Of a stretch of 59,639 bases of DNA, positions 16,144 to 25,020 are shown one piece after another. The stretch is taken from the NCBI GenBank assembly GCA_024280855.1, contig JAJRPG010000092.1, positions 1 through 59,639 on the forward strand. Direction: 5' to 3'. The notes below the pieces were generated by a model. It did not search any database, was not told where the DNA came from, and was given only the letters and a program-made list of their open reading frames with translations. The DNA comes from Planctomycetota bacterium. GTDB lineage: Bacteria; Planctomycetota; Phycisphaerae; UBA1845. Both the position numbers and the translations under genes were made by a program. The stretch's first letter is position 1. Each line of letters begins with the position of its first letter.

Positions 16144-17391
16144 ATGCATCCTGAACTGTTTACCGTTCCGATTTTGGACATCTCGGTTAAGACATATGGA
16201 TTTTTCCTGACGGTTGGATTTCTGTCGGCTGTCTGGTTTGCCATGCGGCGTGCGCATCGTGTGGGGGCAAATCCTGACCGGGTACTTGATGCTTCATTTT
16301 TGTCGCTGGTCTTCGGGGTGGGTGGCGCTCGCATATTTTATGTTATGCACTACTGGCAGACCGATTTCGCCTATCGCGATAACAAATTTTTCGCGGCAAT
16401 CGATATTCGAGAAGGCGGGCTGGAATTTCTCGGCGGACTGATAGGGGCTGTGACGGCGGTGTGTACCTATCTTTGGCTTAAGAAGCTATCTATTCGTCTA
16501 TATTTAGATGTATTAGCCCCGGCGACGATGTGGGGATTGGGCTTTGGCCGGTTGGGCTGTTTTTTTAACGGGTGTTGTTTCGGTGGGCTTTGTCTTACGC
16601 CGGGACAAGCGGTGCCCCAATATCAATGGGCGGTTCAGTTTCCTTACGGCAGTCCGGCTCATTCGCGTCAATGGGAAGAGCGCAAATTGAGCGTACCAGC
16701 TGAGCTTATTACGACCACGAGTGCGGGGAGTCATTTGCTGCCAGCGTCTATACTTAACATGCCAATAGAAAAACGTGAACAGCCAAGGCTTGACGTGCGC
16801 AGACTTGAGGATGCGTTGACGAAGGCGAAAATTAGTGATCCTTCAGGTGAGATTACGCGAAAGATTTCTGAGGAATTGAAACTGGCTAAGGTTAAGCTTC
16901 GATCGATGGGCTATGCGATGCAGCTTGCTCAACTCGAAATGGCCCAGCGATATCCCTCCCGACTACATCCTGAACGTGGTTCTTCAGTGACAGAGTTACA
17001 GCAGCTTGCCCAGACGAGCCTGTCGCTGCCGGTACATCCGACGCAGCTTTATTCGTCCATTCATGCCTTTATTTTGTCGGGATTGCTGTCGGCGATATTT
17101 TATATTCGTAAGCGACACGGACTTGTCATCATTTTAATGTTCATCATGTACCCGATAGCCAGGATTCCTCTGGAACTTATCCGGGTGGATAACCCGCCTG
17201 ATGTCTTGGGCTTTTTGACTATTTCTCAGTTTGTCAGCTTAGTGATGACTGTGATTGGGCTGGTTTTTATGATGTTGCTTTACAAGATGTTGCCGGAGCA
17301 GTCTCCCACCGTAGCTAGAGAGATTAAAGAGATGGCTATCGCGGCGGCGGAATTGGAAGCTTTGGAAAAGAGCGAAGGGCAGCGTGCTTAG
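16144..17391 (+). CDS. lgt: Prolipoprotein diacylglyceryl transferase with a large inserted loop
   Basis: 415 residues, about 120 longer than typical. Lgt moves diacylglycerol from phosphatidylglycerol to the lipobox cysteine of prolipoproteins at the inner membrane. Seen: the N-terminal KTYGFFLTVGFLSA, the family signature GLGFGRLGCFFNGCCFGG (about 131-148), and the C-terminal VHPTQLYSSIHAF. Between the last two lies residues 170-293, hydrophilic and partly helical (LEDALTKAKI; EITRKISEELKLAKVKL), not part of the usual fold and probably periplasmic. The several lipobox proteins in this window are expected substrates. Preceded by AAGAAG ahead of the ATG. Confidence 0.93.
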   Translation: MHPELFTVPILDISVKTYGFFLTVGFLSAVWFAMRRAHRVGANPDRVLDASFLSLVFGVGGARIFYVMHYWQTDFAYRDNKFFAAIDIREGGLEFLGGLIGAVTAVCTYLWLKKLSIRLYLDVLAPATMWGLGFGRLGCFFNGCCFGGLCLTPGQAVPQYQWAVQFPYGSPAHSRQWEERKLSVPAELITTTSAGSHLLPASILNMPIEKREQPRLDVRRLEDALTKAKISDPSGEITRKISEELKLAKVKLRSMGYAMQLAQLEMAQRYPSRLHPERGSSVTELQQLAQTSLSLPVHPTQLYSSIHAFILSGLLSAIFYIRKRHGLVIILMFIMYPIARIPLELIRVDNPPDVLGFLTISQFVSLVMTVIGLVFMMLLYKMLPEQSPTVAREIKEMAIAAAELEALEKSEGQRA

Positions 17392-17433
17392 CGGGTTTGG
17401 GTTTATATTTTGATGCTCAAAAACATCTGAACG

Positions 17434-17463
17434 CCGCGCAAGCTGAAGCATGCGGCTCGTTAG
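17434..17463. repeat. Palindrome family E, copy 1
   Basis: CCGCGCAAGCTGAAGCATGCGGCTCG and a few more bases, 43 bases after the lgt stop. Its 26-base core is identical, on the other strand, to 49113-49140. A GC-richer relative sits at 19921-19952. Confidence 0.8.
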
Positions 17464-17481
17464 TTAACCGTCGATAGTTCA

Positions 17482-17533
17482 GGCAGGTCAACCTTTCACC
17501 AGTAAGCGAAAGAACGACCTGCCCTACTTTTTT
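17482..17533 (+). terminator. Rho-independent terminator after lgt
   Basis: GGCAGGTC (17482-17489) pairs with GACCTGCC (17516-17523), with a second pairing CTTTC/GAAAG inside, followed by six T at 17528-17533. It ends the panC-lgt transcript. Confidence 0.75.
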
Positions 17534-17538
17534 GCAAA

Positions 17539-17578
17539 GGGTGGGACACGTGTAAGCGGTGGCTTACCTATGCCACCC
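17539..17578. repeat. GGGTGG-ended palindrome
   Basis: Starts GGGTGG and ends CCACCC, with an inner perfect stem GTAAGCGGTGGCTTAC. It lies directly after the lgt terminator and shares its ends with the other intergenic palindromes. Confidence 0.65.
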
Positions 17579-17620
17579 TGCTGGCTTTATATGCCGCGTG
17601 GTTGACACTTTACGAAAGAG

Positions 17621-18805
17621 TTATTCTGGAGAGGGCTGGTCTTGGTCTTCTGGTGTTTTCTCTTCTACCGGGACTGAGGGGTCGAATGGTTCTTCTGCTT
17701 CGGGCAGTCGTCCCAGTGACTCGGCAGAGGCAAGAGGGACGGCTAGGTCTATCGCGCCGCCATCACGAGAGAGTCGCATTTGTAAATCTTCCCCTGCTGG
17801 AATCATGTAAATTTGCTTGGCTAGGTCGGCGTAGTTTCGCAACTTAGCCCCGTTAATCGCTTCTATAATGTCGCCCGGTAATGCGCCAGCATCTCGCATG
17901 GGCGAAGGGTCCGCAATGGATTTAACCACAACACCAACGCCGGGTACGCTACTTACTTGAATTCCTAGCCAGCCTCGCTGGAATGAAACGCCGTCCATAA
18001 GCTGAGGGGCGATTATATCTATGCGCGTTTTGGGCACTAAAAAACCCACACCGCAGTCGTACATTTCCGCGCCAGCTAATTCTCCTGCCCGCTGGGCCAT
18101 GGGTACGGCGATGCCAATGACACGGCCATACACGTCGCAGACTGGGCCGCCATAGTTGACGGGTGACAACTTGGCGTCAGTTTGGATGGCGTTACCCTGC
18201 ATTCGATTCAATGCGCTAATCACGCCGACCGTAACCGAAGGCTCTCGGCCACCGAACCCCAAACCTAGCGCAATCGCCCATTCACCAACCTGGACATCTT
18301 CACTTTTTCGCCATGTGGGTAGTGGTAAATCAACTGCGTCTACTTTGAGCAAGGCTAATTTTCGTACATAGTCGCGGGCGACGAGGTCTGCGGCTAAGCG
18401 GCGGCCGTCTGGTAATGTGACGGAAATGAGAGCAGGTTCTCTTGCGAAGTTGAAGCTACTGGTGAGGATGTATCCATCGCGGGAATAGACAATGCCCGTA
18501 GCTGGGCCATCGGCGATGACAAAGCTGGAGCCTAGCGTGTCGCGGAATGGATTTTGTAAACGCTTCTTGCCTTCCTGTTCGTCGTCATCGCCAAGGGTCA
18601 ATTTTTTTCCTGGCTGCGTGCCGCCTACGGTGTCGATACGCACGAGATATGATTTCATAGAAGCGGCGACGTCGCGGAAAACCTGCTGCGTAGCGATCAT
18701 CAATGCGGTGTCGCTGTCTACTTCTTTAGTTTGTGCCTTAGCCTTGGTAACTGGCCAAGGGCAACTTAGTAGTAATAGCAGAATTATAATGGTTCGAGAT
18801 TTCAT
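17621..18805 (-). CDS. Catalytically dead HtrA-like protein with PDZ domain (second pseudoprotease)
   Basis: 394 residues with a signal peptide (ends KAQ). It has the fold landmarks of an HtrA protease followed by a PDZ domain (about 270-360, GWLGIQV to IYMIPAGEDL). All three triad positions are changed: in GYILTSSFNF the His position is Phe118, in VRKLALLKV the Asp position is Lys149, and in SPVNYGGPVCD the Ser position is Tyr218. The tail is Glu/Pro-rich. It is the last gene of the large minus-strand block and overlaps its upstream neighbour, another triad-less paralogue, by 4 bases. It likely binds rather than cleaves: a partner, adaptor or sensor for the active protease 20001-21794 (inference). 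Confidence 0.85.
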   Translation of the reverse strand: MKSRTIIILLLLLSCPWPVTKAKAQTKEVDSDTALMIATQQVFRDVAASMKSYLVRIDTVGGTQPGKKLTLGDDDEQEGKKRLQNPFRDTLGSSFVIADGPATGIVYSRDGYILTSSFNFAREPALISVTLPDGRRLAADLVARDYVRKLALLKVDAVDLPLPTWRKSEDVQVGEWAIALGLGFGGREPSVTVGVISALNRMQGNAIQTDAKLSPVNYGGPVCDVYGRVIGIAVPMAQRAGELAGAEMYDCGVGFLVPKTRIDIIAPQLMDGVSFQRGWLGIQVSSVPGVGVVVKSIADPSPMRDAGALPGDIIEAINGAKLRNYADLAKQIYMIPAGEDLQMRLSRDGGAIDLAVPLASAESLGRLPEAEEPFDPSVPVEEKTPEDQDQPSPE

Positions 18806-20019
18806 GGCTGATTCTTCGCTATTGGCGGGTCAATATGAATGGTCAGAATTCTTCGTTTTCGCCTGATAACAAGCTCGATCGTATCTGCGGGGCCTCGTGT
18901 TTTCATGCGCTTGGTGAATTGAGATACATCAGAAATTTCTCGATCATTTACTGACAAGATCAAGTCATCTTTTCGTAGGCCTGCGCGTTGGGCAGGTGAA
19001 TTTCTGACGACACGTTCAACAAAGGGTAACACAGTGCGAAAGCCGGTGCGGGTGATTCGAATACCAGGGTCGAACGATTCTACTTGAGGCTTAGTCGTAA
19101 TTTCACCTGAGCCATCTGAAGGCGATTGCGTTGCGGCTAAGTAAAAGTCTGCGAGAACGTCGTAAGGGATGGCATAGTTAAGGTGTGTGTGCGTTCGGTT
19201 GGAGATGACGAGCCGGCCTATCATGCCGACTAGCTCGCCTTGCAAATTGACCATAACACTGCCGGGGCTTCCGGGGTTGCTGGTAATGGCGTCGATAAGC
19301 AACACGTCTCCGGTATATCGAAAATCTTTTGACCGACGGCGGGCGTCCAGGCGCGTTCGGGCAGAGAAAACACCGTGGGCGAGTGACATTTGTTCAGAGC
19401 CATCGGCAATTTTGAATGGGTTACCTGCGGAAACAATCCAATCGCCGGGGAGCAGCGGCTCATGGCAAGTGTTTGATGAAGACTGCTGACAAGAAAAATC
19501 GTAATGAGGTAATGGGCCGATGAGTTTTTCCTGTGACGATCGATCTACGTCTTCCGGTTTATTCAACTTTAATAAGGCTAATTGTAGGTCGGTGTCGCGC
19601 TTGATGAGCTGAGCTTCGTAGCGCGAGCCGTCGGCGGTGACGGCGCGGATGCGGTCGCCGGACACGATGAGCGATAGAACGGTGACGATGTATCCATCTT
19701 CTGAGGCGATGATTCCCGTGCCGTATCCGACCTGTTGACCTGCACCTAAGCCGTAAAGTTTTACGGCTCGTTGTTGGGCGGTTTGAAAAGCGTGGTTGAA
19801 ACCGCCGGCGTGGACCTTGGGCGCTAAGAGCGTTAAGAGAATGCTGAACACACCGATGGTTGAAAAAATGCTAGCTCTTACCGCGAGATACGAAACTTGG
19901 TGATTGTTATGCTTTCGTGGCTCCGCGCGGGCTGAAGCCCGCGGCTCGTTAGGAAGCTCGTTCAAGAAGATTGATGTGATCGTTCTGTATTCGCTTATGG
20001 TCACGGTAGCACTTTCCAA
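18802..20019 (-). CDS. Catalytically dead HtrA-like protein with PDZ domain (first pseudoprotease)
   Basis: 405 residues. Protease-like domain about 95-300 and a C-terminal PDZ domain (residues 315-400, NSPAQRAGLRKDDLILSVN). The triad is lost: GYIVTVLSLI has Ser116 where His is expected, DLQLALLKL has Gln146 for Asp, and NPGSPGSVMVN has Pro252 for Ser. The N-terminus before the hydrophobic signal (about 52-70) contains ELPNEPRASARAEPRK, which is encoded by a dispersed palindrome of family E; no other Met lies before the signal, so the repeat seems to be translated. It overlaps both neighbours (18 and 4 bases), indicating coupled translation with the active paralogue upstream. Confidence 0.82.
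   Translation of the reverse strand: MESATVTISEYRTITSIFLNELPNEPRASARAEPRKHNNHQVSYLAVRASIFSTIGVFSILLTLLAPKVHAGGFNHAFQTAQQRAVKLYGLGAGQQVGYGTGIIASEDGYIVTVLSLIVSGDRIRAVTADGSRYEAQLIKRDTDLQLALLKLNKPEDVDRSSQEKLIGPLPHYDFSCQQSSSNTCHEPLLPGDWIVSAGNPFKIADGSEQMSLAHGVFSARTRLDARRRSKDFRYTGDVLLIDAITSNPGSPGSVMVNLQGELVGMIGRLVISNRTHTHLNYAIPYDVLADFYLAATQSPSDGSGEITTKPQVESFDPGIRITRTGFRTVLPFVERVVRNSPAQRAGLRKDDLILSVNDREISDVSQFTKRMKTRGPADTIELVIRRKRRILTIHIDPPIAKNQP
19921..19952. repeat. Palindrome family E, copy 2, inside a coding sequence
   Basis: CCGCGCGGGCTGAAGCCCGC plus CGGCTCGTTAG, in the N-terminal codons of the first HtrA pseudoprotease. It has the same layout as 17434-17463 and 49113-49140, with compensating changes that keep the stem. 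Confidence 0.8.
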
Positions 20020-21794
20020 TCGCTCATCATGTCACTATAACGATAACCTTGGCCTCGAACGTGGATGGTTTGTGGCAATCGCACACCTGACACAGATTGA
20101 TAATCCGAAAAGTACATCGTGCCTAGCGTGCCAGCTTGTTCATGCCAGATCACAGCGCGACGCAGTTCGTGGGTTTTGGTGTCAAAGGCTAAGCGAACGA
20201 CTGCGCCTTTATCCAGCGGTGAGAAAAGTTCTTCTACATCGCTCGAAATGATTTCTACGCCAGCTAATTCGTTGGCAAAAAACATGTCCACTGGCGATTC
20301 AATTCCATCATCGAGGCGATAGTCTACATTCGCGCCGTCGTGATATAGCGCAATCGAATTTAACGAATCTTCAGGCTGAAACAAACGCTGATATACCAGG
20401 TGCATGACCGAAAGTACGCGGCGCTCGAACGATCGAACATCCGAACCTCGTCGGTCGTCGTGATCGAGTACCTGAATTTGCTGGGCATCGACTTCTAATA
20501 GTCTTGCTGGTTCACCTTCCTGATCGTATTCCTGCAATAATAGTGATCCTTCTTCGGTAGCTTGGACGTCATAAGCGTCGAGCGTTTTCCAAGTCGATCT
20601 CATGGCGTCATCATACGTTCGGCAGGCGTGCCATTGGTACTTCGTAGCCAGAGAATCCTGAGCTTTGATACCGACTGCTTTTCTAAATGCACGAATCACG
20701 CGGTCCACCTCTTGGCCATTGGCTAACCCGTCTGGGGAATATTGACTTCTCAGTTTCGGTGCAACTGGTCGCAAAGGAACGACTGTTCGGCCTGATTTTC
20801 CATCACGTTCAAAATCGACGAATAAATTCCAATAGCCTGGATAGGTTCCCAGTAGACTTACGAAATGGTTTGAAGATACAACGGGCGTGGTGTCGATGGC
20901 TAGGATGCGATCGCCACGGCGCAGGCCCGCGAGGTAAGCTGGTCCGGCGCTGCGAATTTTATCGATCACCACCATGTTTCGATCTTCCTGAACCGTGGCT
21001 TCAAAAGAACCATGCTGGGCGAGTCCTCCGGCGCGAAGCAATGGTATGAAACGCCGAATCTGATTGGTAGTAATCGCATAGCCAAAGCCGACATTGAATC
21101 GGCCTCGGGTGTTGATGGAGATGCGGCCATTGATTCCAATGACTTCGCCACTTTCATTATACAATGGCCCGCCCGAATTTCCGGGATTGATCGGCGCGTC
21201 AATTTGAATGCAGTCGGAATAGGTTAAGTTGCCTTTCACACCCCATTGATATCGATGAACGCCAGTTACTAAGCCAAGGGTAAGAGTGGGGTTCTCATCT
21301 TCAGTAAGACTAAACGGATTCCCAAGTGCTATGGCTGTGTCACCTACGCTGACGAGATCGGAGTCGCCAAGCATTGACCAGGGGAACGAGTCTCGCCCGG
21401 TTAATTGGAACATCGCGACATCGCCGATGGGGTCAATGCCCAATACACGCAGATCGTAGCGCTGGCCATCACTAAGCCCGCCGAAGCCGCTGCGCGTCCG
21501 TAACATGCTGGCGACGACATGATAGTTGGTAATTCCAAAGCCATTTTCGTCGATAAGAACGCCAGAGCCTCCGCCGCGCTGCTCAGTGTTGTAAATAGCG
21601 ACGACGCTGGGGGTGACTCGATCAACGACTTGAATTCTTTGCTGCTGAGATTCTAAAACAACATTCGGAACTTGCACCAGTTGCGATTTCGACTGAACGG
21701 TGGTGTCAGCATGGAGGCTGGTTGAGAAGCAACAAATTAGCCCAATCAGCGGCATAATCTGAAGAAAATAATTTGTTCGAGTGAGACGGTTCAT
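20001..21794 (-). CDS. HtrA-like trypsin-fold serine protease with PDZ domain and long C-terminal region
   Basis: 597 residues with a signal peptide (ends SLHA). The triad is intact: His92 in TNYHVV, Asp125 in IGDVAMF, Ser207 in NPGNSGGPLYN. A PDZ domain follows at about 270-345 (YLAGLRRGDRILAID). The last 250 residues (from about 355) are not part of the DegP plan; they contain strands and a tail ending in WKVLP, resembling an outer-membrane lipoprotein-sorting-like beta sheet. It should degrade or process proteins in the periplasm. It is followed, with overlap, by two paralogues that lack the triad, and preceded 16 bases upstream by an NPCBM protein. Part of the 23-kb block with MoxR and vWA genes. 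Confidence 0.88.
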   Translation of the reverse strand: MNRLTRTNYFLQIMPLIGLICCFSTSLHADTTVQSKSQLVQVPNVVLESQQQRIQVVDRVTPSVVAIYNTEQRGGGSGVLIDENGFGITNYHVVASMLRTRSGFGGLSDGQRYDLRVLGIDPIGDVAMFQLTGRDSFPWSMLGDSDLVSVGDTAIALGNPFSLTEDENPTLTLGLVTGVHRYQWGVKGNLTYSDCIQIDAPINPGNSGGPLYNESGEVIGINGRISINTRGRFNVGFGYAITTNQIRRFIPLLRAGGLAQHGSFEATVQEDRNMVVIDKIRSAGPAYLAGLRRGDRILAIDTTPVVSSNHFVSLLGTYPGYWNLFVDFERDGKSGRTVVPLRPVAPKLRSQYSPDGLANGQEVDRVIRAFRKAVGIKAQDSLATKYQWHACRTYDDAMRSTWKTLDAYDVQATEEGSLLLQEYDQEGEPARLLEVDAQQIQVLDHDDRRGSDVRSFERRVLSVMHLVYQRLFQPEDSLNSIALYHDGANVDYRLDDGIESPVDMFFANELAGVEIISSDVEELFSPLDKGAVVRLAFDTKTHELRRAVIWHEQAGTLGTMYFSDYQSVSGVRLPQTIHVRGQGYRYSDMMSDWKVLP

Positions 21795-21810
21795 AAATGT
21801 TTGCGACTAT

Positions 21811-23073
21811 CTATTGGGTATTGGTTGAGTTTTCTAATCGAGAAGGTTTTTTTATTAGCCTGGCGCCTGCCCAATCGGCGTGGTCAGCTAGGTCTATTTC
21901 ATCGCCGTAATCGACCAGAAGGGTCAACACTTTGACACTGGATATATCTACGCTAACCAAACTCGACGGGTCTGATCCATGCACTAAGCCACTATCGAAA
22001 ATAACTTTGTCGTCGCCAAAGACTTGAAACACGACGCTGCCACGCGGGGCGACGCTATCGTCCAGCCCGATGGTTGAGACGAAGCGTTCGTAAGCCTTGC
22101 TTACATCAAAACTAATACGGGTACGACTATGAACACCCAAACCTTTTTCATATTCGATCCCGCCCAGGCGTAAAGGGTGCATGGCAACGCTTCTATCACG
22201 GCGCAATGGCCAGGGTTTGTGAATGCGTCCTTCGATTTTTTCGTCTAGCGGAGAAAGATCGCTGATGTAGACGATTCGACGACTGTAGAATTTTATTTTT
22301 TTAACCAGATCAATAGGTAGTGAAAATTTAATGGGGTGCGAAAGCTTGCCCGCGATGCGGGTTTCTAGATGTAATTGCTTCTTATCAAGCTTGGTCACTT
22401 GGCTATAGATTGAAGAACCGTCAACAAAATCGACGCGAATCCCAGGGTTAATAATGGTTTGGCGAATTCCGGCGAATACGATACCGAAAATTTTCTCACG
22501 CTTAAACAGACGCTCGCGTTCGCTAAATACAAATCGCCCTTCGCTTTCGCCCAGCGTCGCTAACCGGCCTCTCATTACTTTTGCTTTGTCTTTGCTTCGC
22601 GTAATTAGGACGTCGTGACCAGGCAAGGGCTTGTCTAGCGCATCAGAAAAAAGCTGAGCAGATTCAGAGAAATTATCTGTATCAACCAACTTCACCCCGG
22701 CTAGGGCATCAAAGGGCAGGGTGATGGATTCGCCCCACCATGTGCGCACCATGATGGCATCATCGTCACTGTCTAACAACTGGGCAAATAATCGCCCGCC
22801 ATCCGCAAGGTAAATCGTTACGTCATTTTTTTTATCACGCAGCGGCACATCAAATGTGATGGACATTAAGTCATCGAAGCTTAGCGATTGTTGCGTGGTA
22901 TCAGTGTCGAGTATTACCTCATCATTCGTCAATGCGATAAGGCGCCCTGCGATAGGTTGGCCATCGATATGCAATGCGGTTGCGGAGATAGTCTCGGCAC
23001 GAGCCAATGGCGCAATGCTTAGGACTAACCAAGCGATGGCAAACGGACTAAGGTTTCTTGGCCAATTCTTCAT
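21811..23073 (-). CDS. Secreted protein with NPCBM carbohydrate-binding-like domain
   Basis: 420 residues with a signal peptide (ends ARA). N-terminal part: repeated small beta units (GRLIALTNDEVILD; GGRLFAQLLDSDDDAIMV; GRLATLGESEGRFVF), which look like Sm-like or adhesin-type barrels. C-terminal part (about 275-410): an NPCBM/NEW2 domain, seen in YEKGLGVHSRTRISFDV, FQVFGDDKVIFDSG and WAGARL. NPCBM domains bind sugars in glycosidases and are frequent in planctomycete surface proteins. It overlaps the upstream gene by 26 bases, so it is translationally linked. Ligand unknown. Confidence 0.8.
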   Translation of the reverse strand: MKNWPRNLSPFAIAWLVLSIAPLARAETISATALHIDGQPIAGRLIALTNDEVILDTDTTQQSLSFDDLMSITFDVPLRDKKNDVTIYLADGGRLFAQLLDSDDDAIMVRTWWGESITLPFDALAGVKLVDTDNFSESAQLFSDALDKPLPGHDVLITRSKDKAKVMRGRLATLGESEGRFVFSERERLFKREKIFGIVFAGIRQTIINPGIRVDFVDGSSIYSQVTKLDKKQLHLETRIAGKLSHPIKFSLPIDLVKKIKFYSRRIVYISDLSPLDEKIEGRIHKPWPLRRDRSVAMHPLRLGGIEYEKGLGVHSRTRISFDVSKAYERFVSTIGLDDSVAPRGSVVFQVFGDDKVIFDSGLVHGSDPSSLVSVDISSVKVLTLLVDYGDEIDLADHADWAGARLIKKPSRLENSTNTQ

Positions 23074-24157
23074 AGTATTGTTCTACAAGCTGACGATACC
23101 GACTCGGAAAACTATCACGCAGCGCCTGGAGAATTTGCTCGCGCTGCGCAGGAGGCATCGAACCCCAACGGTCTGCGGGATTGGCTCGACGTCCTTCTCG
23201 AAGCGCCCCATCTTGTGCGTCGCCACCTGAAAGTCTACCTTTCTCCATCGGCTTATCCTGGGGGTCGGGGCTACCGGCATCTTTCTGCCCTTGTTTCCCT
23301 TGTTGTTGCTGCTGTTGCTGTTGCTCCTGCCCTTCTGATTTACTGCTGCTACTACTACTGCTTTGCTCGTCTTCCTCGGCTGAGTCGATTAGCTTATCCA
23401 GTAATTCGATGATGCGGGTTTGTCGAGTTTGCACGGGTTCATTGGCTTCACCGAACCCAAGACGGCGGCGCGAGAAACCCATTAAGTCTACAACGTCTCC
23501 CATGCTTTCAGGTTGTCGGCCTGCTAACTCTGCTTGCATTTGCTGGGCAGTGATGATTAGTCTTTGCGAATCTCCGGTGTAGGTTTTCAAAAATTCGCCC
23601 AGGGCTTTGTAGGCCTTTTCGTATTGCATATCGGACAGCAAACAAACGCCACGAAGAAAAGATATCTCGCCAGCGTGGTAAGTGTACGTTAATAAATCCC
23701 ACTCGGTGCTTTCGTATATTTCTTCAATTAACGCGCCAGCTTCACGCATGCGCTCCATAGCTATGAGTGATTTTACTTCATAGACAACGGCATGAGTTGA
23801 TACAAATGGATTTTCTGAGGTGCGTATTTTTTTTAATAACTGGACAGCTTGATCGTAGTCGTCGGCATCGAAGGCATCTAAGCTTTCTCTAAATGCAGGG
23901 ACTAAGACTGATAAACCTTGAGCGAGAAATTCTGCGCCGTCGCAATCGTCGCATTCTCGCCAGGTTTTTTGGATTAATTCACGGGCTTGTTCTGGTATCG
24001 ATTCGTCTGCGGTGACGCGCTCTACAAATCGATCTGCTGGGCTTGCCCAAGCGATGGTTGCGGAACATAGCGTAATGGCACCAATAGTCACCCAGGCTTT
24101 CGAAAGCCAAGCGAATTTTTTTGCCAAATGAATCGTATGCGAAGTTTTTACCCTCAT
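23048..24157 (-). CDS. Secreted helical-repeat protein with Ser- and Gln-runs
   Basis: 369 residues with a signal peptide (ends AWAS). The middle (about 70-215) is built of helix pairs (FDADDYDQAVQLLKKIR; YEKAYKALGEFLKTYTG), a TPR-like solenoid. A low-complexity linker follows, with seven Ser and eight Gln in a row, then GKQGQKDAG and a C-terminal motif PPAQREQILQALRDSFPSRY RQLVEQYYEELAKK. That ending is typical of short proteins encoded beside MoxR/vWA genes in planctomycetes (from memory). It overlaps the gene before it by 4 bases. Probably a periplasmic scaffold; no enzymatic motif. Confidence 0.7.
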   Translation of the reverse strand: MRVKTSHTIHLAKKFAWLSKAWVTIGAITLCSATIAWASPADRFVERVTADESIPEQARELIQKTWRECDDCDGAEFLAQGLSVLVPAFRESLDAFDADDYDQAVQLLKKIRTSENPFVSTHAVVYEVKSLIAMERMREAGALIEEIYESTEWDLLTYTYHAGEISFLRGVCLLSDMQYEKAYKALGEFLKTYTGDSQRLIITAQQMQAELAGRQPESMGDVVDLMGFSRRRLGFGEANEPVQTRQTRIIELLDKLIDSAEEDEQSSSSSSSKSEGQEQQQQQQQQGKQGQKDAGSPDPQDKPMEKGRLSGGDAQDGALREGRRANPADRWGSMPPAQREQILQALRDSFPSRYRQLVEQYYEELAKKP

Positions 24158-24924
24158 GGCGACTCAACCCTTTCTCGCATTTGATTCGCTACGCCTTCGG
24201 TTTCCTGCTGACGCGAAAATGTTGATTCCAACTGTAATCGTAGCGAATCTTCCGGCTCATCTCCGGATTCGTAAGCTTTGTGAATCGCAGTGGTTCTGGT
24301 ATTGATTCGCAGCTGCATAGATTTCAATAGCTTGAGTTCACCGGAAAGCGGCAACAGCGAATCATCTTTTTTACCCTTTTTTTGCCCCGACTGACCGCCC
24401 TGCTCTTCGTTTTCCTGCTGCATCTTTTTTACAGAATCAAGTAGCTGCTCCAACGCATCGATGATTTCCTGTTCAATAGCCTGGGTCAACGTGCCTGTTC
24501 TTAGTAAACTTAAACGCTGGGACACGCTCTGCATGTCTTTGGTAATTTGTTCTACCACATAAGGAAATACAATCGTCGTGCCGTCTTCATCCAGAATATG
24601 CGCACAACTCGCAGCCTGCTCTGATAGTGCCGCCTGCTTGGCAGATAGTTCCGCGATTTGAAGTTTCTCCGGCCTTTTGAAAGCATCGCGCCCAATGTGG
24701 TCCAGGACAAGCGTCTTGGCGTTAATGGCTTTTTGTTTGGATAATAAGACTCGGAACCGAGCTTCCAGATGCCGCAAGGTCTCGGCTCGGTCTTCCTGAC
24801 GCAACTGGCTTAATGCTTCTTCTAACTCTAACTCAGCCTGCTCCAACTCTTCAATAGCCCGGTCCTGCTGCGGCAACGCTTCTTCGGATTTCTCCTGTTT
24901 GAGAGACTCGGCTGCGTCCTTCAT
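24154..24924 (-). CDS. C-terminal part of an interrupted coiled-coil protein
   Basis: 256 residues if translation restarts at the ATG at 24924. It is helical and charged (EELEQAELELEEALSQL; ETLRHLEARFRVLLSKQ), then a segment with VVEQITKDMQSVSQRL, a Gly/Lys-rich linker and a helical end. It lies in the same frame as the upstream gene: from its TAA (25021-25023) to this ATG there are 32 sense codons, Q/E-rich and compatible with a linker. In related planctomycete proteins (from memory) this segment is the C-terminal half of one long protein. The restart site has only a weak GAAGAA ahead of it. It overlaps the next gene by 4 bases. Confidence 0.65.
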   Translation of the reverse strand: MKDAAESLKQEKSEEALPQQDRAIEELEQAELELEEALSQLRQEDRAETLRHLEARFRVLLSKQKAINAKTLVLDHIGRDAFKRPEKLQIAELSAKQAALSEQAASCAHILDEDGTTIVFPYVVEQITKDMQSVSQRLSLLRTGTLTQAIEQEIIDALEQLLDSVKKMQQENEEQGGQSGQKKGKKDDSLLPLSGELKLLKSMQLRINTRTTAIHKAYESGDEPEDSLRLQLESTFSRQQETEGVANQMRERVESP

Positions 24925-25020
24925 TTCTTCTTCGGCGTTTTCAATATTCTCAAGACCCGGAGGCTCTTCGTCGGCAGGCTCATCGCTTTCATCTTGCTGC
25001 TGCTGTTTCTGCTGGTCTGA

